Assembly: GCA_025356015.1 (NCBI GenBank)
Contig: JANXYO010000069.1
Location: 62,001 to 126,000, forward strand
Reading direction: 5' to 3'
DNA length: 64,000 nucleotides
DNA from: Spirochaetaceae bacterium
GTDB lineage: Bacteria; Spirochaetota; Spirochaetia; Treponematales; Rectinemataceae
Below the pieces are notes generated by a model. The model was not told where the DNA came from. It worked only from the letters and a program-made list of their open reading frames with translations, and searched no databases. Below are positions 9,647-21,358 of the stretch, piece after piece. The position numbers were made by a program, and so were the translations under genes. The first letter of the stretch is position 1. Each line of letters opens with the position of its first letter.

Positions 9647-10608
9647 AGCCGCAGCTCCAGGTAGATCGCCATCTCGAGGTCCGACATCGAGACTCCTCCG
9701 GAGCCGGGGAAGCTCTGCTTCTGGCCGGTGACGAGGCCTGAGTCGAAGGGGTTCGGGTTGCCGTCCACCCCGATCGGCAGAAGGCTCGAGTCGCCCTTGA
9801 GCGTCCCCACAAGGCGCCCGCCAAGGTCGAGCCTCAGGGTCGCCCCCTGATCTATCTCGTACCAGCCGGAGAGCTCGGCCTCGAGGTAGAGGTTGCCGCT
9901 CATCGTCTCGGAGAACTCGAGGAGCCTGAGGATGTGCGAATCCGAGTCAGAGCAGTACACGTAGGGCGAGCCGGCGATCGAGGCAGAGAGGCCTGTCCTT
10001 GCGCGGGGCGTCGAGAGCCGCAGGCCCACGAAGGGGTAGACATAGGTCTGGGAGTAGAGGAAGACGGTGCCGAAGACCGTGGTCTTTGGAATGGCCGAGA
10101 GATCGGTGATGAAACCGCTCGCCGGGTACTGGAGGTAGCCCCCCCGCCCCGTCCAGGAGAAATGCATTGCGCCAAGGCCGAGGAAGGGCTCGAGGACGAG
10201 GGCCCTCGACCTGTCCTCGCCCAGGGGAAGGTCCAGGCCGGCGCTGAGCTCGGCGAGCACAGAGTCCTCGAGCCAGGCATCGTGCTTTGAGTAGTTGGTC
10301 CAGTTGCCCGAATCGTCCCAGTCGTAGTCCTGGATCGAACCCGACTGAGCCGGTATGCCGGCCTTGTACTCGGCCTCGAGATGAAGGCCTCCCGGGTAGA
10401 TGGCGTCAAAGGAGATGCCGAGGTAGTAGACGGGCTTCAGGTCCCAGTCGAGTTCGCTTATCGTGCCCGAAGGGCCGAAGACGAGCTCCTTCGCCTGGCC
10501 GAAGAGGATGCCCGAGTTGACGCCAAAGCTCAGCTCTGGCCTGGCCTGGGCGCCCAGGGAGGAAAGGGCGAGGAAGAGAAGGGTGGCGGGAAGCAAGGTT
10601 CGTCTCAT
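9643..10608 (-). CDS. omptin-family outer-membrane protease
   Basis: A 321-residue protein with a signal peptide ([22 protein letters not shown]) and many alternating beta-strand segments ending in an aromatic-poor ELRL tail. It resembles omptins, ten-strand outer-membrane aspartyl proteases. The catalytic Asp pair is matched by D-Y-D in [13 protein letters not shown], with the following [14 protein letters not shown] typical of the first extracellular loop, and the Asp-x-His dyad by DSH in [17 protein letters not shown] at 10608 begins the signal peptide; in-frame codons upstream are antisense to the next gene's leader and rejected. Substrate unknown. Confidence 0.8.
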   Translation of the reverse strand: MRRTLLPATLLFLALSSLGAQARPELSFGVNSGILFGQAKELVFGPSGTISELDWDLKPVYYLGISFDAIYPGGLHLEAEYKAGIPAQSGSIQDYDWDDSGNWTNYSKHDAWLEDSVLAELSAGLDLPLGEDRSRALVLEPFLGLGAMHFSWTGRGGYLQYPASGFITDLSAIPKTTVFGTVFLYSQTYVYPFVGLRLSTPRARTGLSASIAGSPYVYCSDSDSHILRLLEFSETMSGNLYLEAELSGWYEIDQGATLRLDLGGRLVGTLKGDSSLLPIGVDGNPNPFDSGLVTGQKQSFPGSGGVSMSDLEMAIYLELRL

Positions 10609-10736
10609 GCTGACAAGTCTAAGGCCATACGGAGGGCAAATGCAAAGCGCCCGAGGGGCCTTCCTTGCGGGCCGCCCCGGCCGCGGCCTACAATGTGCCA
10701 AGCGGGGGCGCCATTGCAGCCCCCAAGGAGGGTCCC

Positions 10737-11396
10737 ATGACGAAGGTCACCATTGAATCCATCATCGGCTGGATGTCCTGGTACGGGCAGTCGGCGATAC
10801 GGATCGCCTGGCCCTCGACCCAGGGTCCCAAGACCGTGTGGATTGATCCCCTCAAGATTGGCCAAAGGGAGAAGTCAGACCTCATCCTCATCACCCACCC
10901 CCACAGCGATCATTTCGACCAGGAGAGCATGGACATCCTCTACGGTCCCTCGACCATAGCCATGGGCCCCTCGGAGGTGATCTTGAGGCGCAGGGGCATG
11001 ATCACCATTGAACCGGGCCAGTCCAAGGACCTGGTCTGGATAAAGGTCGAGGCAGTGCCCGCCTACAACATCGTCAAGAAGAGCAACCACCCACGCTCCT
11101 CGAAGTGGAACGGCTACATCCTGAGCATCGGGGATCTGCGGGTCTGGCACGCCGGCGACACCGAGCGCATCCCGGAGATGAAGGGCTACCACGCCGACAT
11201 AGCCCTCGTCCCCCTGGGCCAGACCTACACCATGGAGTCGGTCGAGGAGGCCGCGGGGGCAGTCATCGATTCCGGGGCGAAGGTCGCCATCCCGATCCAT
11301 TACGGCATGTACGAGGGCAGCGCGGCCGACGCGGCGCGCTTTGCCTCCCTTCTCGAGGGCAAGGCAAAAGTGGTCCTCCTCCCGCAGAAGAAGTAA
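10737..11396 (+). CDS. metallo-beta-lactamase-fold metal-dependent hydrolase (UlaG-like)
   Basis: A 219-residue cytoplasmic hydrolase. The metal-binding motif is THPHSDHFD near residue 58, followed by VWHAGDTERIPEM (third His and Asp) and PIHYGMYEGS (final His), giving a full dinuclear metal site. Small proteins of this layout are annotated as UlaG-like or UPF0173-like hydrolases and often act on phosphodiester or lactone substrates; the real substrate is unknown. AAGGAGG precedes ATG at 10737, and codons upstream are not supported. Single gene unit. Confidence 0.87.
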   Translation: MTKVTIESIIGWMSWYGQSAIRIAWPSTQGPKTVWIDPLKIGQREKSDLILITHPHSDHFDQESMDILYGPSTIAMGPSEVILRRRGMITIEPGQSKDLVWIKVEAVPAYNIVKKSNHPRSSKWNGYILSIGDLRVWHAGDTERIPEMKGYHADIALVPLGQTYTMESVEEAAGAVIDSGAKVAIPIHYGMYEGSAADAARFASLLEGKAKVVLLPQKK

Positions 11397-11493
11397 GGCG
11401 AGCGAGGGAATTCTGTCTATATTCTGCTTATCTTATATATCGATACGCAAGTGATCGATGGCCGCCTCCCGAAGAGGCGGCAGGGGTGGGCAG

Positions 11494-12561
11494 ATGAAGA
11501 AGCTTGGCATTGTCCTCGGCCTTTTGTTTATCCTGGCGGGTCTCTCCTTCGCTGCCGGGACAGCTTCGAAGCCGGCCCGTCCCGAAACCGCCCTCTTCGG
11601 CGGGGGCTTCCGCAGTCTCCAGGGCCTGTTCGACCGCGCCTACGGCGTCCTCTCGACCCAGGCAGTCTATGCCGGCGGGAAGATCAGGAAGCCGACAGCC
11701 TCGACGGCGGCCGACAACGGCCACTCCCTTGCCGTCCAGGTCAGCTTCGATCCCTCGCGTGTCGGCTATGCCGAGCTCCTCGACCTCTATCTCCGCTCGA
11801 TCGACCCGACCGACGGCCAAGGCCAGTTCGCCGACCGCGGCCCCCTCTACCGGCCCATCGTCTTCTACGCCAACGAGGCCCAGCGTACGGCCGCGGCCGC
11901 CGCCCTCGCGGCCCTCGGCAAAACCGGCCCCTTCGCCGGCAAAAGCCTGGCGGTGGCCGTCACGGCCCTTCCCTCCTTCGTCCCCGCCGAGGACAGCGAG
12001 CAGGACTACGCCCTCCGCAAGGCTCAGGCCTTCGCCGGCGAAGAGGCGCGATCTGGCAGGGCGGCCTTTCTAGAAAAGGCCTGGGGCAAGGGAGCTGACC
12101 TGGGACTTCCGCCCGCCATCACCAGCTACAGCAAGCCCCCGGCCCAGGAGCTGCGCAAGAAGCTGAACCCCATGCAGTACCAGGTGACCCAGGAGGAGGG
12201 GACTGAGCCGCCCTTCGCCAACGAGTACTACAACAACGAGCGCTCGGGCATCTATGTCGACATCGTGTCTGGCGAGCCCCTCTTCGCCTCGACCGACAAA
12301 TTCGACTCCGGCACCGGCTGGCCAAGCTTCGACCGCCCCCTCGTGCCCTCGAACATCGTCCTCAAGTCGGACTCGACCTTCGGCATGGTGAGGATAGAGG
12401 TCAAGAGCAGGTTCGCGGGCTCCCACCTGGGCCACCTCTTTGACGACGGACCCGCCCCGACGGGCTTGCGCTATTGCATGGACTCGGCATCACTGCGCTT
12501 CATCCCGAAGGAAGACATGGCGAAGCTGGGCTACGGCCAGTTCCTGAGGTACGTGAAGTAG
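11494..12561 (+). CDS. msrB: MsrA-MsrB fusion, exported, with MsrA active site lost
   Basis: A 355-residue exported protein: signal peptide ([20 protein letters not shown]), MsrA-fold domain (about residues 30-205), then MsrB domain (about 225-350). The MsrB half keeps the catalytic Cys in [13 protein letters not shown] and [13 protein letters not shown], where Thr replaces the usual resolving Cys. The MsrA half reads [15 protein letters not shown] where active enzymes have GCFW, so the catalytic Cys is Gly and the Trp is Arg; the downstream GHAE position is GHSL. It should therefore reduce only methionine R-sulfoxide in envelope proteins. The whole protein has a single Cys. Start at 11494 opens the signal peptide; a start at 11458 is possible. 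Confidence 0.88.
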   Translation: MKKLGIVLGLLFILAGLSFAAGTASKPARPETALFGGGFRSLQGLFDRAYGVLSTQAVYAGGKIRKPTASTAADNGHSLAVQVSFDPSRVGYAELLDLYLRSIDPTDGQGQFADRGPLYRPIVFYANEAQRTAAAAALAALGKTGPFAGKSLAVAVTALPSFVPAEDSEQDYALRKAQAFAGEEARSGRAAFLEKAWGKGADLGLPPAITSYSKPPAQELRKKLNPMQYQVTQEEGTEPPFANEYYNNERSGIYVDIVSGEPLFASTDKFDSGTGWPSFDRPLVPSNIVLKSDSTFGMVRIEVKSRFAGSHLGHLFDDGPAPTGLRYCMDSASLRFIPKEDMAKLGYGQFLRYVK

Positions 12562-12598
12562 ACCTGTATTCGAGGATGCAGGAAAAACCACGGAGGCA

Positions 12599-12686
12599 CA
12601 CGAAGGAACACGAAGCAAGGAAGAACCCCCCGGGGCAGCCGAGGCGCCTCGAGCGGAAGCCCGGGCGAGACTCGTGTTCCTTCGTG
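12599..12686. repeat. inverted repeat with 15-base perfect arms
   Basis: CACGAAGGAACACGA (12599-12613) is repeated exactly, inverted, at 12672-12686, separated by 58 bases that include a GC-rich core (GGCGCCTCGAG). Both arms continue with similar AACCACG flanks. It lies just after the msr gene and looks like a small dispersed repeat or a long terminator-like hairpin. There is no coding potential. Confidence 0.7.
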
Positions 12687-12798
12687 GTTCTTCTTCCCGA
12701 TCCGGCGGATTTCTGAACTCGAATTTCGCCCTTCAAAACGCGCATTTCATTGAATAATACATTCCTGAGCGAATAGCTCCGTCCGCGAGAAACCCCGG

Positions 12799-12836
12799 TT
12801 GTATACAATGGAACGCATTGTTTTCATGTGCAATGC
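12799..12836 (+). promoter_or_regulatory. three overlapping palindromes upstream of nifJ
   Basis: TTGTATACAA (12799-12808) is a perfect 10-base palindrome. ACAATG-gaacg-CATTGT (12805-12821) is a perfect interrupted one. GCATTG-N10-CAATGC (12815-12836) is a third that shares its left half. The AT-rich stretch lies 134-171 bases before the nifJ ATG and is a plausible multi-site operator for a redox or carbon regulator, which I cannot name. Confidence 0.5.
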
Positions 12837-12969
12837 ACTCGCATATTGAATAAAAATGAGATTGGCCTTACTATCGAGCCGAGCTCCGACAGAGCCTCCC
12901 TGATTCCGCGTCCGGAATCGTCCGCCGGGTCAGTGATCCCCATCCCCATTTCCCTTCAAGGAATCCTCT

Positions 12970-16545
<3,576 letters not shown>

Positions 16546-16863
16546 AGACTAAAGCATCGTGAACTGAAGCCGCCCTGCGAGGGGCGGCTTATTCATTGGC
16601 TGTAGGGGGAGCGCCATCACCGATCAATGATCCTGCGCCATGCCGAATCGCGCGAAATCTCGAACGCGAGGCGTATGCCCGAGCTGCGAGCCCTGCTCGG
16701 GAAAGGGGTCATGATCTCCGCCGCCGCCGAAATAGCCAGCCTCCTCTGGCTCCTGATCGTCGGCGTCAAGCCTCAGCGCCTAGGGCGAGCCTGCGGGGAT
16801 CCTAATTTTCGCGCGGGCCGTATCGGCTTCCCCGCCGCGGCAGGATTCCGTACCTTACACCAC
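16546..16863. other. 318-base gap between nifJ and ptsP
   Basis: It contains the nifJ terminator (16567-16590). The ptsP frame stays open back to 16627, but the codons before 16864 show no homology I recognise and no ribosome site, so I treat them as leader. Nothing else is evident. Confidence 0.5.
16567..16590 (+). terminator. intrinsic terminator of nifJ
   Basis: A 9-bp stem AAGCCGCCC / GGGCGGCTT with a 6-base loop lies 21 bases past the nifJ stop and is followed by ATTCATT. Confidence 0.75.
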
Positions 16864-19212
16864 ATGAATCCAGGCACGATCGCCGCCGCCTTCGAGGAGA
16901 TCGCCGGCAAGATACCCCTGTTCGAGGACGAGGGCGCGCGCAGCGGCCTCCTTAGGGAGCTGATAAGCCTCCTCGTGACGCGCGCGGGGGCTGACATGGG
17001 GGCCTTCTTTGTCCACGACGAGGCCCAGGGACAGCTCGTCCTCCGAGCGGCCTTCGAGGATGGGGCCATGTGCGAGGACGAGCAGTGCGGGGGCAGGGGG
17101 ATGCCACCGAGCCTCGCCCTCGAGGGCAACGAGATTGGCAGGGCCTTCATCGAGGCCCGGGTCATAGCCCTGGGCTACGGCGAGGCCGGGGGCGACCATC
17201 CCTACCGCTCGAAGCTCCTTATCCCCATCATCCGCGGCCTGGAACGCTCGGGTGTGCTCATCCTGGCACGGAGGGACGAGCGCGGCTTCGAGAGCGAGGA
17301 CGAGGCGCTCCTGATGGCCGCGGCCGCACGTTTCGGCGACCGCCTGAGCGAGGCCTCGGCCCTCATCGCTTCCCGGGGCTCGGGCCCTGACCCGGCTCCC
17401 CGGCGCTCGATCCGCGGAACCAATGCCTCCACCGGCCAGGCTTACGGAATCGCCCTGCCCTTCTGGACCGACATCGAGCTCCTCGCCGCGAGGGCGAGGC
17501 CCTCCCTCGACACCGAATCGGAGCTCGCCCTCTTCGAGGCCGCCCTCGCGGCGTCAGTCAGGCAACTCGGGGAACTACAGGACAGCGCCACCTCGAGCGA
17601 CATCGAGATGGTGGCCCTCATCTTCTCGGCCCATCAGCTCATGATCAAGGACGAGGGCTTCACCTCCAAGATGCGCCGGCGCATCCAGGACGGCCAGTCG
17701 GCGGTGCAGTCTGTCCAGACTGTGGTGGCCGACTACGCTGCCCTCTTCGCGGGCATGAGCGAGGTGAGGCTGGCCGAGAAGGCCCAGGATGTCCGCGACC
17801 TCGGCTACCGCCTCGTGAGCAACCTCGTGGGCGGCTCCCCCGAGGGCTTCTCGTACAAGGGCAGGATCGCGATCGCCCGGCACATCTACCCCTCGGACCT
17901 GTACCGCCTCGCCGTCGAGGGCGTCGAGGGCGTCGTCCTCCGCGGCTCCGGGGTCACCGCGCACATAGCCATCCTTGCCAGGTCCCTGGGCCTGCCCGTC
18001 ATGATCACCGACGACAAGGGCATCCTGAGCATTCCCGAAGGGACGCCCCTGCTCCTTGACGCCTCGGGCGGCTGGCTCCACGTCGATCCCGACAGCCTGC
18101 GGCTCGGCCAGTACCACAGCTCGCGCCTCGGCCCCGTGACCGGCCCTGATTCCTATCACCTAAAAGGGCGGACCGCAGACGGGACCGCCGTCCAAGTCCT
18201 CGCGAACGTGAACATCCTCAAGGACGCACTCGAGGCCACCGCCCAGGGCGCCGAGGGCATAGGCCTGTACCGGAGCGAGTTTCCCTTCATCCTGAAGAAC
18301 GACTATCTGTCCGAGGAGCAGCAGTTCCGCATCTACCGGTCCATCGTCGCAAGCCAGACGGGGAAGCCCGTGGTGCTCCGCACCGCCGACATCGGGGGGG
18401 ACAAGCTGCTGCAGGGCCGGGCCGAGGCCGAGAGCAACCCCTTCCTGGGTGTCCGCGGGATCCGCTTCTCCCTCGCGAACCGGGAGATGTTCCGCGAGCA
18501 GCTGCGCGCGATGCTCAGGGCCGGCGAGGGCTCTGACCTCGGGATCATGCTCCCCATGGTTTCCGGCGTCGAGGAGGTCCTGGAGGCGAAGGCCGAGATC
18601 CGCTCGGCCGCGGCCGCCCTCGCGGAGCGCCGGGTCGCCCACAATACCGCTCCGCGGATCGGGGCGATGATCGAGCTGCCCTCGGCCGCCATGGCCGTCG
18701 GCGACATCGCCTCCGAGACCGACTTCCTCTCCATCGGGACAAACGACCTCACCATGTACCTCCTGGCCGTGGACCGCACCAATGAGAAGCTGAGCCACCT
18801 CTACCAGAGCCACCACCCTGCGGTGCTCCGGGTGCTCGCCGCGATCGCCCGCTACAGCGGAAGCAAGCGTGCAGAGCTCTCGGTGTGCGGTGACGTCGCC
18901 GCCGATCCTGTCCTCGGCCTCTTCTTCGTCGGGATCGGGATCAGGAAACTGAGCGTCAGCCCGGCCAAGGTGGAGTCTGTGAAGCGCCGCCTGGCCTCCT
19001 TCAGCCTGGACGAGATGCGTGAGGTATCGCGCGAGCTGCTTGGAATCAGGCGAATCTCCGAGATGGAGGAATACCTGAAGGGCTTCGAGACCCGGCATCC
19101 CGGGAACCTAGGCCGGGCGGCCCAGCCCACGCCCCCTCCACGGACAAGCCCAAGGCAAAAGCCTCGATCCTCGAGGCCACCGAAGTCAGGCAGTTCCCCC
19201 CGCGTCAGCTGA
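16864..19212 (+). CDS. ptsP: phosphoenolpyruvate-protein phosphotransferase with GAF domain (EI-Ntr)
   Basis: About 782 residues. The N-terminal 170 residues are a GAF-type sensor domain. The rest is PTS enzyme I: phospho-His region SGVTAHIAILARSLGLPV near residue 358, then the PEP-binding barrel with GIGLYRSEFPFI, LRTADIGGDKLLQG, NPFLGVRGIRFSL, MIELPSAAMAVGDI, SIGTNDLTMYLLAVDRTNE and the catalytic Cys in ELSVCGDVAADP. It autophosphorylates from PEP and passes phosphate to an HPr/NPr not seen here, usually for nitrogen or carbon regulation rather than sugar uptake. The last 35 or so residues are Pro/Arg/Ser-rich and unlike the family; they read out of frame through a decayed gene. The start is uncertain. 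Confidence 0.92.
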   Translation: MNPGTIAAAFEEIAGKIPLFEDEGARSGLLRELISLLVTRAGADMGAFFVHDEAQGQLVLRAAFEDGAMCEDEQCGGRGMPPSLALEGNEIGRAFIEARVIALGYGEAGGDHPYRSKLLIPIIRGLERSGVLILARRDERGFESEDEALLMAAAARFGDRLSEASALIASRGSGPDPAPRRSIRGTNASTGQAYGIALPFWTDIELLAARARPSLDTESELALFEAALAASVRQLGELQDSATSSDIEMVALIFSAHQLMIKDEGFTSKMRRRIQDGQSAVQSVQTVVADYAALFAGMSEVRLAEKAQDVRDLGYRLVSNLVGGSPEGFSYKGRIAIARHIYPSDLYRLAVEGVEGVVLRGSGVTAHIAILARSLGLPVMITDDKGILSIPEGTPLLLDASGGWLHVDPDSLRLGQYHSSRLGPVTGPDSYHLKGRTADGTAVQVLANVNILKDALEATAQGAEGIGLYRSEFPFILKNDYLSEEQQFRIYRSIVASQTGKPVVLRTADIGGDKLLQGRAEAESNPFLGVRGIRFSLANREMFREQLRAMLRAGEGSDLGIMLPMVSGVEEVLEAKAEIRSAAAALAERRVAHNTAPRIGAMIELPSAAMAVGDIASETDFLSIGTNDLTMYLLAVDRTNEKLSHLYQSHHPAVLRVLAAIARYSGSKRAELSVCGDVAADPVLGLFFVGIGIRKLSVSPAKVESVKRRLASFSLDEMREVSRELLGIRRISEMEEYLKGFETRHPGNLGRAAQPTPPPRTSPRQKPRSSRPPKSGSSPRVS

Positions 19213-19475
19213 CGGCAACGGTGACTCCGGCCAAGAGCAAGACCCTGGCCGAAACCATCGTGATGTTCAATCAATACAGCAACGTCCGCTATCTCAAGCC
19301 AGACCAGGAGGGAAAGATCTCCTTCCGCTTCTAAGGCGAGCGCCTGCTGGTCAACTTCGGCACCAAGAGGACCTACCCCAATGGCGGAATCACCTTCGAG
19401 AACAACGCGCCCGCCAAGGTCGAGCTCGGGCCCGATTCCGAATCAAGGAACCCGGTCCTGAAACGCGCCAACTAG
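19143..19475 (+). pseudogene. fossil of an unknown gene, interrupted by a TAA and overrun by ptsP
   Basis: In the frame beginning GAC at 19143 the DNA reads as a protein-like C-terminal segment (ASILEATEVRQFPPRQLTA, then LAETIVMFNQYSNVRYLKP), stops at TAA 19332-19334, and continues in the same frame with equally protein-like sequence (GERLLVNFGTKRTYPNGG, FENNAPAKVELG) to TAG 19473-19475. The ptsP stop at 19210-19212 falls inside it in another frame. This looks like the tail of a lost gene joined to the end of ptsP by a deletion. I do not recognise the family. Confidence 0.5.
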
Positions 19476-19497
19476 TCCGGGCGGACCGGCATGCGCC

Positions 19498-20121
19498 CTA
19501 GTCCCCCGTGGGTTCCCTCACAAAAATGAGTGTGAGCTTCCTTCCCAGGAAGGCGACCTCGTTGTGGATCACCATGAGCTTCCCAAGGGTGGTGCCCATC
19601 TTGCCGCCCGTCATGGCCCTCATCCGTAGCTCCTCGTGGGGCATTATGTATTCCTTGATTCGCTTGATCGCATCATCGAGGCTCGCGACGATCTTCTGCG
19701 AGCCTACTACCCAGATGAGGTTCGAGGCGGCGAAGGCATAGGGCCCGAGCTGGCTCCCCGTCGCGCTCGCGATCACAAGCTCGCCTGATTCCACCACTGC
19801 ATGGACGCTCCCGAGGAAATAGTCGGCGAGCAGGGCCTGCTTGCGCAGTAGGCCCTGCTTGGCGGGATCCTTCTCCGCGAGGACCGCGGCCTTGAGGTTC
19901 CTCCAGGGATGGGCGCCCGAGATGAGGTAGTCCTCGAAGCCGATCTCCTTGAGGCTGAGCGAGGCCCCGGTGTTGACGCTGGCTCCGCCGGGGATGATGG
20001 CCTTTATCCGTTCCAGGGCCTCTGCCCTGGTCCCGACTATTTCGACGGCTATGCCGTGCGAGCGGACCGCGTCGGCTGTGCTCTCAAGGAGCTTCTCTTT
20101 AGGGTCGAGGGTACTTGCCAT
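19498..20121 (-). CDS. LUD-domain protein (lactate utilisation protein-like)
   Basis: A 207-residue protein of the LUD domain family (related to LutC/YkgG): SHGIAVEIVGTRAEALERI, GGASVNTGASLSLKEIGFED, HAVVESGELVIASATGSQ and ASNLIWVVGSQKIV. Stand-alone LUD proteins are linked to lactate or other hydroxyacid oxidation, but the partner LutA/LutB genes are not nearby, so the role is open. ATG at 20121 is preceded by AAAGGAG; a longer frame to 20172 would overlap the promoter. It is transcribed divergently from the HxlR-type regulator at 20222, its likely controller. Confidence 0.85.
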   Translation of the reverse strand: MASTLDPKEKLLESTADAVRSHGIAVEIVGTRAEALERIKAIIPGGASVNTGASLSLKEIGFEDYLISGAHPWRNLKAAVLAEKDPAKQGLLRKQALLADYFLGSVHAVVESGELVIASATGSQLGPYAFAASNLIWVVGSQKIVASLDDAIKRIKEYIMPHEELRMRAMTGGKMGTTLGKLMVIHNEVAFLGRKLTLIFVREPTGD

Positions 20122-20143
20122 TCGTGCATTTCTCCTTTGACGG

Positions 20144-20172
20144 AATCTACGAAGGGAAAGATTATTAGTCAA
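20144..20172 (-). promoter_or_regulatory. sigma-70-type promoter of the LUD gene with overlapping direct repeat
   Basis: On the minus strand TTGACT (20172-20167), a 17-base spacer and TAGATT (20149-20144) form a good promoter 23 bases before the LUD ATG. On the plus strand AAAGATT occurs twice, at 20157-20163 and 20171-20177, flanking the -35 box; this is a candidate operator for the adjacent HxlR-type regulator. Confidence 0.6.
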
Positions 20173-20221
20173 AGATTTTTACCGATGTCCCGGCTCTGGG
20201 CTTTTTGAGTATGCTTTCCTC

Positions 20222-20563
20222 ATGGCTGGGAAAGATGGGGCGCGCGGGCGCGGGGCGGCCGGGCACTGTCCCTCCGTGGCGCTCAAGCTCCTCGGAGACT
20301 ACACGACCCTGAGGATTATCGATGTCCTTTCGGAGTCAGGACTCCGCTTCACCGACCTGCGCAAGGCCCTCGTCGATGCCAATGCGCCCACCCTCATCGC
20401 GAGGCTCAGGCGTCTCACCGAGGCTGGCCTCGTGAAGCGCACCGAGGCTGCCCTCGACGGAAAGTCGGTCAGCTACGAGCTCGCCGAGGACGGCAGGGCC
20501 CTCATCCCGGTGCTGCGGGAGATCCAGAAGTTTGCCGCGCGCAAGGCCATGCCCCTGACCTAG
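20222..20563 (+). CDS. HxlR-family winged-helix transcriptional regulator
   Basis: A 113-residue DNA-binding protein. It follows the HxlR pattern: a Cys-Pro start (HCPSVALKLLGDYTTLRIID), RFTDLRKALVDANAPTLIARL as the recognition helix region, LTEAGLVKRT, and the wing SVSYELAEDGRALIPVLRE. The family senses thiol-reactive or electrophilic stress through the N-terminal Cys, or small metabolites, and binds short repeats next to the gene it controls. It faces the LUD gene across 100 bases with a promoter-overlapping direct repeat, so it probably regulates that gene and itself. Confidence 0.88.
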   Translation: MAGKDGARGRGAAGHCPSVALKLLGDYTTLRIIDVLSESGLRFTDLRKALVDANAPTLIARLRRLTEAGLVKRTEAALDGKSVSYELAEDGRALIPVLREIQKFAARKAMPLT

Positions 20564-20614
20564 GGGGCCTTGGGATCATTGCCACAAGACCGGCCCCGCC
20601 GTATCCTGTCGCCC

Positions 20615-21358
20615 ATGAAAGAGAACAGCTCATGGAAATCGCTTTACGCGGTGGGCGCCACATCGGCCCTTGCCTATGTCGTCATGATCCTCGTGCCCCT
20701 GGTCCTCATGGTCGTCCAGGCCCCGGCACCCCTGGCCGGCGGAGCCGCGATCCTCGAGTACATCTCAGGCCACCGGGCTGTCTATCTCGCCGAGCTCATC
20801 TGCTTTGTGGGTCTATCCCTGCCCGCGATCTTCGTCTTCCTCGCCCTCGGCGCGGCGCTCTGGCCTGCCAGCCGCAGCCTCGCCCTCATGGGCGCCTCCA
20901 TCGGCGTCGGCTCCGAGCTCATCGCCCTCGCCTTGGGCTCGAGTCCACCCTCGCTCAACGGGGGGCTCTGGGTCCTGAGCGGCCGCTACGAGGCAGCTGC
21001 CGACCCCGCCGTCCGCGCCTCCCTCGCATCGGCCGCCGAGGCCCTCGCCGCCTACGCCAACGCCGTCTCGGCCGCGGGCATCCTCACAGCCCTCGGCATC
21101 CTCCTCGTCTCCATCCCCCTGGCCAGGGCGGGCTTCAAGCGGTGGCAGGCGATCCTGGGAATCGTAACCGGTGTGGCGGGCATCGTGTCGGAGATCTTCC
21201 GCGATTACATCGGCGCGGCCTACCTGGTCTACGGACTGCTGCTCCCCGCCTGGTTTGCAGTCGCGGGCCTGGTCCTCCTTGGCCTGCGCAGAGCGGCGGA
21301 GGTCAGTCCGGCGGACCTCACTAGAAGGTTATCTCCTTCGACTTCGAGAACTTCATGA
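20615..21358 (+). CDS. multi-spanning membrane protein, DUF4386-like
   Basis: A 247-residue integral membrane protein with about six hydrophobic segments (for example ALAYVVMILVPLVLMVV, LICFVGLSLPAIFVFLAL, LIALALGS, GILTALGILLVSIPLA and LLPAWFAVAGLVLLGL). The spacing and the polar SSPPSLNGGLWVLSGRYEAA loop recall DUF4386 proteins, whose function is unknown. It lies 51 bases after the HxlR regulator on the same strand and may be co-transcribed with it. The last 13 codons overlap the 3' end of the convergent permease gene. Confidence 0.65.
   Translation: MKENSSWKSLYAVGATSALAYVVMILVPLVLMVVQAPAPLAGGAAILEYISGHRAVYLAELICFVGLSLPAIFVFLALGAALWPASRSLALMGASIGVGSELIALALGSSPPSLNGGLWVLSGRYEAAADPAVRASLASAAEALAAYANAVSAAGILTALGILLVSIPLARAGFKRWQAILGIVTGVAGIVSEIFRDYIGAAYLVYGLLLPAWFAVAGLVLLGLRRAAEVSPADLTRRLSPSTSRTS

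Larger units (their letters stand above)
12562..12969. other. 408-base non-coding region upstream of nifJ
   Basis: No gene is supported here. The left part holds an inverted repeat (12599-12686). The right part, from about 12740, is unusually AT-rich and carries three overlapping palindromes (12799-12836) that are the likely nifJ control region. About 130 bases of leader follow before the nifJ start. Confidence 0.6.

Noticed and set aside
16627-16863. N-terminal extension of PtsP (79 codons)
   Set aside because: No ribosome site, no similarity to GAF or other domains, and the family normally begins near the ATG at 16864.
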